The position numbers and the translations under genes were made by a program. The notes beneath the pieces were generated by a model that was given only the letters and a program-made list of their open reading frames with translations, did not search any database and was not told where the DNA came from. Source: Bacteroidales bacterium UBA1195 (lineage in GTDB: Bacteria > Bacteroidota > Bacteroidia > Bacteroidales > WCHB1-69). Taken from it: a stretch of 11,650 bases of DNA. The stretch is taken from positions 46,018 through 57,667 of the forward strand of contig DBYD01000022.1 of assembly GCA_002309855.1 (NCBI GenBank). Direction: 5' to 3'. This document shows, piece by piece, positions 1 through 6,705 of the stretch (position 1 is the stretch's first letter; each line of letters opens with the position of its first letter).

Positions 1-681
1 CGCCTGCCACTCCCCCTTTTCCTGGCGGCTGAAGTAGAGATCCTCCTCCGTGGAGCAGCCCTTGCACTCCGTCATGGCGTCGGCGGGACGCAGCAGCGTG
101 AAGACGATACAGGACTCGTCAGCTGTGAAGGAAGGCTGGTACTCGTCCAGCACGGAGTTTATGTTCGGTCCCATGTTCACCAGCTTGATGTGGTTGGAGT
201 CCGTCATAAGCTTTGCGCGGTAGACGCACTGGTCGTAATGGGTGCGTATGTCGGCCGATGCCTTCGACTTGTCAATGCCGGCATGGTCGAAATACTGCAC
301 AAAATATTCCAGCGCCTCGTTGTAATGGTTGCAACGCATGTACTCCCTCGCGGTAAAATAGTAGAGCTGCGGGGAGAAATCAGGATCCACATAGAGTGCC
401 TTCTGATAATACATCAGCGCAAGATCGGATTCCTGCTTCATGGAATAGGATTCCGCCACCATGAGGTATGCCTCGGTAAAGGATACATCCTCCTGTATGG
501 CCATTTTTGCATACCGGATGGCCTCGTCGAACTCCTTGTTGCGGATATGCTCCATACCCTTCTGGTACTGCTTTATCGCCTTCTTGTTGGTGGAAGACTT
601 CACCTGCTGTGCTGAGACTGTCAGTGCAGGCAGCAGGAGCAGGCAGAGCAGCAATGATTTGAAAATATAGTTTTTCCTCAT
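1..681 (-). CDS. TPR and PD40 (beta-propeller) repeat exported protein, 3' end beyond window
   Basis: An open frame of 227 codons begins with ATG at 679-681 and continues past the left edge without a stop, so the C-terminus is missing. Residues 1-24 form a signal peptide (hydrophobic run after RKN..K, then VSA before QQ; no lipobox cysteine). Residues about 33-131 give three TPR-like helix pairs, for example the stretches EFDEAIRYAKMAI, LALMYYQKALYVDPDF and NEALEYFVQYF. From about residue 165 there is a PD40 blade signature, NMGPNINSVLDEYQPSFTAD followed by CIVFT. In Bacteroidota this order (signal, TPR, PD40 propeller) usually continues into a C-terminal OmpA peptidoglycan-binding domain, as in Porphyromonas PorE, a T9SS component; that end is not visible here, so no symbol is given. 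The start lies 7 bases after the stop of the upstream lipoprotein gene, suggesting co-transcription. An envelope or peptidoglycan-anchoring role is inferred from architecture only. Confidence 0.85.
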   Translation of the reverse strand, partial: MRKNYIFKSLLLCLLLLPALTVSAQQVKSSTNKKAIKQYQKGMEHIRNKEFDEAIRYAKMAIQEDVSFTEAYLMVAESYSMKQESDLALMYYQKALYVDPDFSPQLYYFTAREYMRCNHYNEALEYFVQYFDHAGIDKSKASADIRTHYDQCVYRAKLMTDSNHIKLVNMGPNINSVLDEYQPSFTADESCIVFTLLRPADAMTECKGCSTEEDLYFSRQEKGEWQA

Positions 682-688
682 ACTTGTA

Positions 689-2179
689 TTATTTTCGTTG
701 ACTGTTATCTGGTACATACTCATAAGCCCCCAATGCGGGCGGATCCGGACGCGGATTGCCATTCCGGTCTGTCGGATAGGCGGACAGGTATCTCCCCGCC
801 CCGATGCATGGTGAATTTGCGGTCAGCCCATATTTTCCCGCGCGGACATCCTCCAGTTTCGGATCCTTGTCACGTTGGAGGTTGTCACCGAAAATATCGG
901 CATATACGGTGTCGCAACGCAGGATCCCGTCATGGATGGAGGCCTGGAACGATGCCTGAGGCAGATGGCTGCATGAAAATTCACGCGCCAAATTGCCATA
1001 TATTGCATTGTTCACGAATTCCGCCTTGAAATCGCTAAGATAGCGGATGTCACCCACATCGTAATAGTTGCTGAAGAAAACGGAAGGGCTCTTGCGGACG
1101 CCCTGCGAATAGTAGTTGCAGACCGTATTGTGCACAAAATGGTAGTCGCCCCCCTGTACAAGCGCCAGGGCATACTGTCCGCAATCTGAAAAGACATTGT
1201 TGTAGGCCTCAACGCGGTATCCGCGTCCGAAGAAACCTATGCCGGACGACTTTTCAATCACAGAATTGGAGAGCACCAGCCGGTTCCCCATGTCCCCGTC
1301 CAGTATCTCCGCCTGGATTCCGATAAACGCGTTGCGGATAATGACATAGTCCATCTCGTTGTCCTCCGTCCCCTCGTTAATCCATATGCGGCTCCACTGC
1401 GCGTAGTCCTTCTGGAAAAAGGATTCAAGCCTGTCACCTTGGAACACAATCGGCTCCTGCAGGGTGCCGTGCGCCTTCAGGCAGCCGCCCTTGTACACCC
1501 ATAATCCGCCCTCCTTGTGCACATACACCCGCACGCCAGGTTCAATGTCCAGCCTTCCGGTCGAATCGACCACCGCATAGCCATAAATCACGTATGGCTT
1601 GTCGTTTTTCCACACAGTGTGCTCCCCTTCGCCGGCAACAATCTTGTATGGGATGCTCCCGACACGGCTGTCCGCCACGATGAAATGTGCGTCCTGTCCG
1701 GAGGCGACCAACTGCACCTGCTGCCGCACGCCGTCGGTCAGGAAATGCAGGGTGTCCGCCACCAGCAGCGGCGTGTCCTGCCCGTTGGGATGGATGTTAA
1801 CCTTCACAAAAACAAATATGCTGTCCCGTGCCGGAATGCGCACCTCCCGTAATGAAGGCCCTGGCCTCCCGTTCACATTTACAGAGAAATAGGATTGGCT
1901 GCCGCCGCCCAAAAGCACATCTGTCGTGACCTCACGGTTGGAGGGGTTGGTCACCACCAGCCGCTCCGTCACCGATGTGATGGAGGTGAAGACGGTGTCG
2001 AAAGCCACTATCTCCGAGGAAAAGCGCAGGCCGCCCTCCTCGGACAGAGGCTCCTTCCGGCAGGAACCGAGCAGCAATGGCAGCAGCAGGACGGCCGCCA
2101 GCACTCCTCCGACATATTTATATAATGTAGACATGCTCCGCATCTTTACCATAAAACTATCGGATAACGCGGATGACAT
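689..2179 (-). CDS. Lipoprotein with right-handed beta-helix / choice-of-anchor Q-like region
   Basis: The frame encodes 496 residues. A hydrophobic segment VGGVLAAVLLLPLLLGSC ends in a lipobox (LGSC, Cys40), followed by RKE, so this is probably a lipid-anchored envelope protein. Residues about 50-110 contain FDTVFTSITSVTERLVVTNP, the opening seen in many Bacteroidales right-handed parallel beta-helix proteins. The middle (about 200-400) has short strand-rich repeats with Asn/Gly turns (VIIRNAFIGIQAEILDG, LSNSVIEKSSGIGFFG, AYNNVFSDCGQYALALVQGG), consistent with a beta-helix. The end, SPCIGAGRYL ... DRNGNPRPDPPALGAYEY, is the typical choice-of-anchor Q ending. The start is uncertain: ATGs at residues 10, 13 and 16 are alternatives, and residue 16 gives the most normal lipoprotein signal length. 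Substrate or partner cannot be told. It is separated by 7 bases from the TPR/PD40 gene downstream, so the two are probably one unit. Confidence 0.85.
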   Translation of the reverse strand: MSSALSDSFMVKMRSMSTLYKYVGGVLAAVLLLPLLLGSCRKEPLSEEGGLRFSSEIVAFDTVFTSITSVTERLVVTNPSNREVTTDVLLGGGSQSYFSVNVNGRPGPSLREVRIPARDSIFVFVKVNIHPNGQDTPLLVADTLHFLTDGVRQQVQLVASGQDAHFIVADSRVGSIPYKIVAGEGEHTVWKNDKPYVIYGYAVVDSTGRLDIEPGVRVYVHKEGGLWVYKGGCLKAHGTLQEPIVFQGDRLESFFQKDYAQWSRIWINEGTEDNEMDYVIIRNAFIGIQAEILDGDMGNRLVLSNSVIEKSSGIGFFGRGYRVEAYNNVFSDCGQYALALVQGGDYHFVHNTVCNYYSQGVRKSPSVFFSNYYDVGDIRYLSDFKAEFVNNAIYGNLAREFSCSHLPQASFQASIHDGILRCDTVYADIFGDNLQRDKDPKLEDVRAGKYGLTANSPCIGAGRYLSAYPTDRNGNPRPDPPALGAYEYVPDNSQRK

Positions 2180-2200
2180 GGAATTATTGCGGATATTTCA

Positions 2201-2252
2201 ATAAAAAATGGTGGAATGATTTTTTCCGCCACGGGCGGGAATTTTATTCCAC
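2201..2252 (-). terminator. Nested hairpin with U-run after the T9SS cargo gene
   Basis: Read on the minus strand, GTGGAAT (2252-2246, overlapping the stop codon) pairs with ATTCCAC (2217-2211). Inside it CCGCC (2238-2234) pairs with GGCGG (2230-2226) around a 3-base loop. The outer stem is followed by C, A and then six Ts (2208-2203). That arrangement fits an intrinsic terminator for the 2244-5405 gene. The middle of the structure has unpaired A-rich stretches, so strength is doubtful. If real, the lipoprotein gene at 689-2179 needs its own promoter, and I see no clear TAnnTTTG-type element in the short space left. Confidence 0.4.
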
Positions 2253-5200
2253 AACCATTTTCCTTACCTTCCTCTCACCTTTGTATTCCACGCTGTAGTA
2301 ATAGACTCCGGCGGCGTATCCGGCCAAATCCAACGGCAGCAGGGACTTGCCCTCCGCAACCGCATGTTCGCTGCGGTAAAGGAGCCGCCCATCAGCAGCA
2401 AACACTTGCAGCCGCACCGTCCCCGGCATTGGCAGCGTGACAGGCACCAGCGTTTTGTCTGCGGCGGGGTTCGGGATGTTCTGGCCGAGCTGCCAGTTCT
2501 CCATTGCCACCGTAGGAACCGCATCCGGACTCTGGCAGGTATAGGCGCACAGCAGCGTGTCGTTGGAGCGGTCGGTCTCATACATGGCGGCCTCCACATA
2601 GGCCCTCACCCAGAATTTTCCGGTATAGTCCGGCACCTGTAAGCTGTCCGCAAAGACAAGCCCCACAGTGTCCGCCATGGGCACACGCGCCAGATTTTCC
2701 CGCAGGAGGTCCAACCTTTGTCCGGCACTGTCCAGCACCTCCACATAAACCTTCACGTTGTTGGCATCCGCGTTGCGCAGCAGATTGGCCACCTTTACAG
2801 TGGGGCGCACCCAGGCCCCGCCAGCCAGCACGCCAGTATCGGAGAGCGTGACGGACATCAGCTGCAAATCGACCGAATCGTTCCTCCTGGAGCGCAATTT
2901 ACGCTGGAGAACATTGTTTTCCAGACATGTGTCCCCGTATGGCGCATGAACATGCAGCCTCAAGGTGTAGGTCCCATCCGCATTCGGCACGCGGTAGGCG
3001 GAATGGAAGGTGTAGAGCGTGTCCGTCCCCTCCTCCAGCAGCACTATCATGCCCATAAGCGAATCGGCAAGCGCACCGGACTGGTCATACACCAGCGCAT
3101 CTATCACCAGACTGTCGGCCTCCGCATTGCCGCGGTTCACCACCCGCACCTGCGGCCTGACCTCCGTGTTGCCCAGCAAGGTCTCCGTGACAGAGGGACA
3201 CAGTAGCGTGTCCAACGCCACATCAATGGTGTCGGGACGCACCCTGGAGCGGAACTCGCCCTGAACCACATTGTCGGCCACGGAGACATCCCCCTTGAGA
3301 GATTCCAGACAGACTTTCAGCTTATATTTGCCCGGGGCGTTCGGCACCTTGTAGCAGCGGTTGAACCGGTATACGCTTGTGCCCGCCTCCAATTTCGGGA
3401 TAATCTCCGTTATCGAATCATACAGGGCACCCACATTGTCATACACTATTGCGGTTATCGCCAGATTGTGGTGCACCACATTGCTCCGGCTCCTCACATA
3501 CACTGTCGGGTACACTTTTGTGCGCCCTATCAGCAGCTCCGAGGTGACAGGATAGACCAGATTGGTCAGCGACACGTCGATGGTGTCATTGTGGAAGCAG
3601 CGGTAATACTGCACCAAGGTGTCACTGCGCGTCAGCGTGTATTCGTTGGGCAGAAAGTAGACGGCCGCCCGCAGCCGGAAAACGCCGTTGTAGTTCGGCG
3701 CTTTGATGGGCTGCTTGCATTGGAAGTCCACGGTGTCCCCGGCATTCACATGATCGGTTTGATAATTGAGTCCGCTCTCCTGCCAGCTCTGCAACATGTT
3801 TCCAGCCGAATCGGAGACTTCCATCCAGAACATGAATCCTCTTATCTCCACCAAGCTGTTGTTGACAATCCGCACCTTGGGATAGACGGGCACCCCGCCC
3901 CAAAAGGTGTCCGAAGGCATCTGGAACGAAACAAGCCTGAAATCAACGGTTCTGCGGCAGTTGGCATTATAAATGACGCTGTTGTTCGTGCTGACTTCGT
4001 CATTCTCCACAGCAATGGAGGCACTCATGCGATAAAATGGGCTTTCCCAAGGAAGCGGCACCTGGTAGCTGGCGGACAGGACCCATTTCACCGAATCGCC
4101 GGCTACGAGGAATGGGATGGTGTCCCAATAACAGGCATACCTTTCGATCTTGGGCAAACTGGAGGTGTCCACCTGAACATTCACCACAATATTCCTCACA
4201 TCGAAAGTCCCAACATTCTTCACCACAACCACAGGGGAGGTCCAGCTCCTAACCTCCGCGCTGTCATGCTGCGGCCGCACGGAGACCAGCTGCACGTCCG
4301 TTACTTTGTGTCTGATGCAGTATGCCTTGAAAACCGCAGTGTCGTTGGAGGCCGTTATGTTCAGGCTGTCCTTTATTTTCGTGAAAAACGCCTTCATATA
4401 GTAGTGTCCCGTATAGTCAGGAACCTTCCATGTCCACAGTTTCACCAACTGCTCCTTGTTACATTCCACCTGCACACTGCCTGTGTATTGGGAGATGAAC
4501 ACATTTGTGCTGTCATATATCTGCAGGCAGTAGTTGACAGAAATCTTTGTCATGGTAGGATAACGGTAATAACATTTCACCCATGCGTTTATCTCGCTCC
4601 TCCCCTCCGCAGGATCCACATCCGGACGCACTAGAATCATCTGTATGTCTATGGTGTCCATCCGGCATGGGGCGTTGTAGGTGACCGTATCATTGGAGGT
4701 TATCATATTTTTCTTGCCATCTCGCATTATATACGCCACAAGACGGTAGTGTCCGGTGTAGTTGGGCACACTGATTCCGTATCGCAGCTTCACTTTCATA
4801 GTATCATTATAATAGAAATCGAAATAGTCATCAGCGACAGACCCTATACGATGGTTGTTGCTGTCATACGCAATAACAAAAATATGGTCAGTATATAACG
4901 CCGTCCCTATTTTCTTGTTCCTGTGGCCGCAAATCGTCACTATCGGTTTCACAGTGGTACAGCCCAACGCCGTATCCACGTCCGGGCGGACGGAGAGCAC
5001 CTCAACGTCCAATGTGTCCGGTCGGTAGATGCAGCGGGCGACAGAGACAATGGTGTCGGTGCCATAAACCGCTTTCAGCCGGTAGCTGCCGGTGTAGTCC
5101 GGCACCGTGTAACGGCTGCGGAAGGCCAGTTCCGCCGTGTCGCCGCCCGGAAGGGCGGCAATGGTATCCCGCAGATGGGCGACCACCGTGTCGTACTTGT

Positions 5201-5405
5201 CAACCACCAGCACCTCCAACCCGATGTTTTTCATACTGTCACGGCCGGTGTTGCACAACACTAGCCTCGGAAAGGTATGGTTGAAGCCTTCCAGGCTGTC
5301 CGCATCCGGACGCACGGAGAGCAGTGTTATGGGGTTTTGCGCCCGCAGCATCATCGGCAGCAGCGCAAGGGTCAGTATTGCTGATAGAATTATTCGTTTA
5401 TTCAT
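2244..5405 (-). CDS. Secreted eight-repeat CARDB-like protein with T9SS type A sorting domain
   Basis: The product has 1,053 residues. Residues 1-22 are a signal peptide (MNKR, hydrophobic run, then LRA before QNP). Eight consecutive modules of 108-122 residues follow, at about 26-133, 134-253, 254-370, 371-488, 489-610, 611-728, 729-846 and 847-961. Most open with a [VIL]x[LI]xSVRPDxD-like strand, carry a central VYD/VLDSAG strand, then VPDYTGxYRLKA, and close with NDT...C-R-DTID. This resembles the CARDB (cell adhesion related) beta-sandwich fold. Residues about 973-1053 are a T9SS type A C-terminal sorting domain: QNIPNPAADKT, VRLQVFAADGRLLY, then GVYYYSVEYKGERKVRKMV. By family knowledge this domain directs export through the T9SS and is cleaved at the surface. 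The protein therefore probably ends up on the cell surface or outside. Adhesion or a stalk role is inference; there is no catalytic motif. The ATG at 5403-5405 is the only start compatible with the signal peptide. Confidence 0.92.
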   Translation of the reverse strand: MNKRIILSAILTLALLPMMLRAQNPITLLSVRPDADSLEGFNHTFPRLVLCNTGRDSMKNIGLEVLVVDKYDTVVAHLRDTIAALPGGDTAELAFRSRYTVPDYTGSYRLKAVYGTDTIVSVARCIYRPDTLDVEVLSVRPDVDTALGCTTVKPIVTICGHRNKKIGTALYTDHIFVIAYDSNNHRIGSVADDYFDFYYNDTMKVKLRYGISVPNYTGHYRLVAYIMRDGKKNMITSNDTVTYNAPCRMDTIDIQMILVRPDVDPAEGRSEINAWVKCYYRYPTMTKISVNYCLQIYDSTNVFISQYTGSVQVECNKEQLVKLWTWKVPDYTGHYYMKAFFTKIKDSLNITASNDTAVFKAYCIRHKVTDVQLVSVRPQHDSAEVRSWTSPVVVVKNVGTFDVRNIVVNVQVDTSSLPKIERYACYWDTIPFLVAGDSVKWVLSASYQVPLPWESPFYRMSASIAVENDEVSTNNSVIYNANCRRTVDFRLVSFQMPSDTFWGGVPVYPKVRIVNNSLVEIRGFMFWMEVSDSAGNMLQSWQESGLNYQTDHVNAGDTVDFQCKQPIKAPNYNGVFRLRAAVYFLPNEYTLTRSDTLVQYYRCFHNDTIDVSLTNLVYPVTSELLIGRTKVYPTVYVRSRSNVVHHNLAITAIVYDNVGALYDSITEIIPKLEAGTSVYRFNRCYKVPNAPGKYKLKVCLESLKGDVSVADNVVQGEFRSRVRPDTIDVALDTLLCPSVTETLLGNTEVRPQVRVVNRGNAEADSLVIDALVYDQSGALADSLMGMIVLLEEGTDTLYTFHSAYRVPNADGTYTLRLHVHAPYGDTCLENNVLQRKLRSRRNDSVDLQLMSVTLSDTGVLAGGAWVRPTVKVANLLRNADANNVKVYVEVLDSAGQRLDLLRENLARVPMADTVGLVFADSLQVPDYTGKFWVRAYVEAAMYETDRSNDTLLCAYTCQSPDAVPTVAMENWQLGQNIPNPAADKTLVPVTLPMPGTVRLQVFAADGRLLYRSEHAVAEGKSLLPLDLAGYAAGVYYYSVEYKGERKVRKMVVE
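2523..5330 (-). repeat. Eight tandem CARDB-like coding modules
   Basis: This is the DNA encoding the eight diverged modules of the T9SS cargo. They are recognisable at protein level (period about 115-120 residues, VRPD opening and VPDYTG motif) but have drifted at nucleotide level. Modules 1-3 keep the VRPDxD opening and PDYTG/PNYTG motif best. Modules 6 and 7 are the closest pair, sharing the opening pattern V-x-LLxG-T-V-P-V-V and the NxxGALxDS strand. This suggests internal duplication followed by divergence. Confidence 0.75.
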
Positions 5406-5482
5406 GGCTTTGTGTGGTTTGATTTTTATTTTGTTTAGAAGTTGTTTTTCTGAAAAATAATAAATTAAATTTGAATTTATAC

Positions 5483-5521
5483 TTTCTTACAGTATTCCCT
5501 TGACAATAAGTTTGTAAGAAA
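5483..5521. repeat. 9-base perfect inverted repeat in the intergenic gap
   Basis: TTTCTTACA at 5483-5491 is the exact reverse complement of TGTAAGAAA at 5513-5521, with a 21-base spacer. A G·U pair would extend the stem to 10. It lies directly after the stop codon of the 5527-6009 gene and about 80 bases before the start of the 2244-5405 gene. No U-run follows it on the minus strand, so it is a poor intrinsic terminator; an operator or mRNA stem-loop is possible. The rest of the 121-base gap (5406-5526) is AT-rich, with no promoter I can assign confidently. Confidence 0.5.
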
Positions 5522-5526
5522 TCCCA

Positions 5527-6009
5527 CTAACGACCCTGTCCGTTGTCAGGCTTTTTTGTAAAAGGTTTCATGACGTAGTGTATCTGATACATGCAGCAAA
5601 GCGAGGCAAGGAACCGTCCGCTGATGCAGGTTAGCAAGCCATTGTCTCTTCCTGTCCTGATATCGTGCGGCAACAGCAACAAAATCACCAGGACATTCAG
5701 AACGATATACCCTGAAGTCACATAGGCGACCACAGGCGGCTGGTAAGGATAATGATAACAGATGTTTGAGGCAATCAGTACAACCCACGGTATGGAATTG
5801 TTAAAAAACACATTGGCGACACATAAAAAGCCGGTCCATTTGCCTTTCCCACTCTCGGAAGGATACATATAATATGGTTGTATGAAATCCTTTTTTTTAC
5901 TGTATATGCAACTGCATAATACAATTATTCCTATCAGGATGATAAAACCTCCTAAAGAGAGGCCGAAAAAACTGAAACCGAATATTAGTTTTAAATTCGT
6001 TATTGTCAT
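5527..6009 (-). CDS. Small multi-spanning membrane protein, candidate RHS immunity or accessory protein
   Basis: I do not recognise a family. From the ATG at 6007-6009 the product is 160 residues. Membrane segments are visible at about 7-37 (FGLSLGGFIILIGIIVL), 58-84, 93-113 (YIVLNVLVILLLLP) and possibly 124-145. The last stretch ends in a basic tail with KPFTKK. An in-frame ATG at 6070-6072 would add 21 residues but overlap the preceding gene by 49 bases and put a polar leader before the first helix. The later ATG, 14 bases after the preceding stop (6024), is therefore preferred. The gene is AT-rich like the other small genes of the RHS array and is the last of them. Its position, second after an RHS tip and close behind another membrane protein, suggests part of the protection for that tip. 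This is inference only. Confidence 0.72.
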   Translation of the reverse strand: MTITNLKLIFGFSFFGLSLGGFIILIGIIVLCSCIYSKKKDFIQPYYMYPSESGKGKWTGFLCVANVFFNNSIPWVVLIASNICYHYPYQPPVVAYVTSGYIVLNVLVILLLLPHDIRTGRDNGLLTCISGRFLASLCCMYQIHYVMKPFTKKPDNGQGR

Positions 6010-6023
6010 ATTGTCACTTTGTT

Positions 6024-6641
6024 TTAAAATATATGGGCAAGCTGGCCTCCCATTGTTTGATAAACAAGACATTCAACAGGCCGCCTGCTTCTTTTGTATT
6101 GGATATACTTGTCTGCACTTTCCCGACTAATACACTGGTCATTATGTTTCCATTTTCCGGATGCCGTTTTCCATTTGAAGGTTATTTCAGTATAATCAGT
6201 TGTTTCCGACAGGACAACATGTTTCACATAAGCGACTGTTTTGTATATTGGCGGCGTATTAAAAATCAAGCTGTCATAACAAATGAAAAAATGTAGTGGG
6301 GAGCATGTTGTATCATAGTAACAAACATATATGCAACCCAAATAGTTTTCCGCTGTCCAGCGTGAGGGTTTACTTCCTTCACGATTTGCAGACAGGAGCA
6401 TTCCGTTCTCATCGTAAAGATTGTAATAATCATGACCACCACCCTTATATTTGTAGGTAATATCCACATATTCTGCGTATCCGCGTCTGGCGTTTCTGTT
6501 TTTTTCCTTAAAATCAGAAACATTCTTTATTTCACCAATGTCAGTCCAACAGCACAAAACGACCATTCCCAAGTGCATGAAGGTCAGAACAAAGATTACG
6601 GATTTTATATCAAGGATGATTTTTTTTATCTTGTCTTTCAT
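6024..6641 (-). CDS. Single-span membrane protein, candidate immunity protein of the second RHS tip
   Basis: The product has 205 residues and matches no family I can name. The N-terminus is basic (MKDKIKK), then one membrane segment spans about 14-32 (SVIFVLTFMHLGMVVLCC). A globular domain of about 170 residues follows, probably outside the cytoplasm, rich in Tyr and with several Cys (YLGCIYVCYYDTTC, FFICYD, the Cys in NDQC and VECLVY). The segment YYNLYDENGMLLSA looks like a beta-hairpin. It lies 64 bases after the stop of the RHS fragment at 6706-8457 and 14 bases before the next small membrane gene, the place where an RHS immunity gene normally sits. A membrane-anchored immunity protein would fit a toxin that acts at the envelope. 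A simple hypothetical envelope protein remains possible. Confidence 0.75.
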   Translation of the reverse strand: MKDKIKKIILDIKSVIFVLTFMHLGMVVLCCWTDIGEIKNVSDFKEKNRNARRGYAEYVDITYKYKGGGHDYYNLYDENGMLLSANREGSKPSRWTAENYLGCIYVCYYDTTCSPLHFFICYDSLIFNTPPIYKTVAYVKHVVLSETTDYTEITFKWKTASGKWKHNDQCISRESADKYIQYKRSRRPVECLVYQTMGGQLAHIF

Positions 6642-6705
6642 AGATATTTGCTAAAATATTATAAAATAAATATCCAAATAACACTTAAAAAATCATCAAT
6701 TGTAT

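Noticed and set aside
3468..4634. A 388-codon open frame on the plus strand opposite the T9SS cargo gene.
   Set aside because: The minus strand encodes clear CARDB-like repeats, a signal peptide and a T9SS domain. The plus frame is His/Pro-rich without motifs and is antisense to the repeats.
5406..5526. A Bacteroidota-type promoter (TAnnTTTG) before the T9SS cargo gene.
   Set aside because: Only imperfect matches such as TATTTTTC are present and no convincing -33 element lies at the right distance, so it was not called.
6010..6072. Earlier in-frame ATG (6072) for the small membrane protein ending at 5527.
   Set aside because: It would overlap the preceding gene by 49 bases and add a polar leader before the first membrane helix. 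The ATG at 6009 gives a normal 14-base gap.
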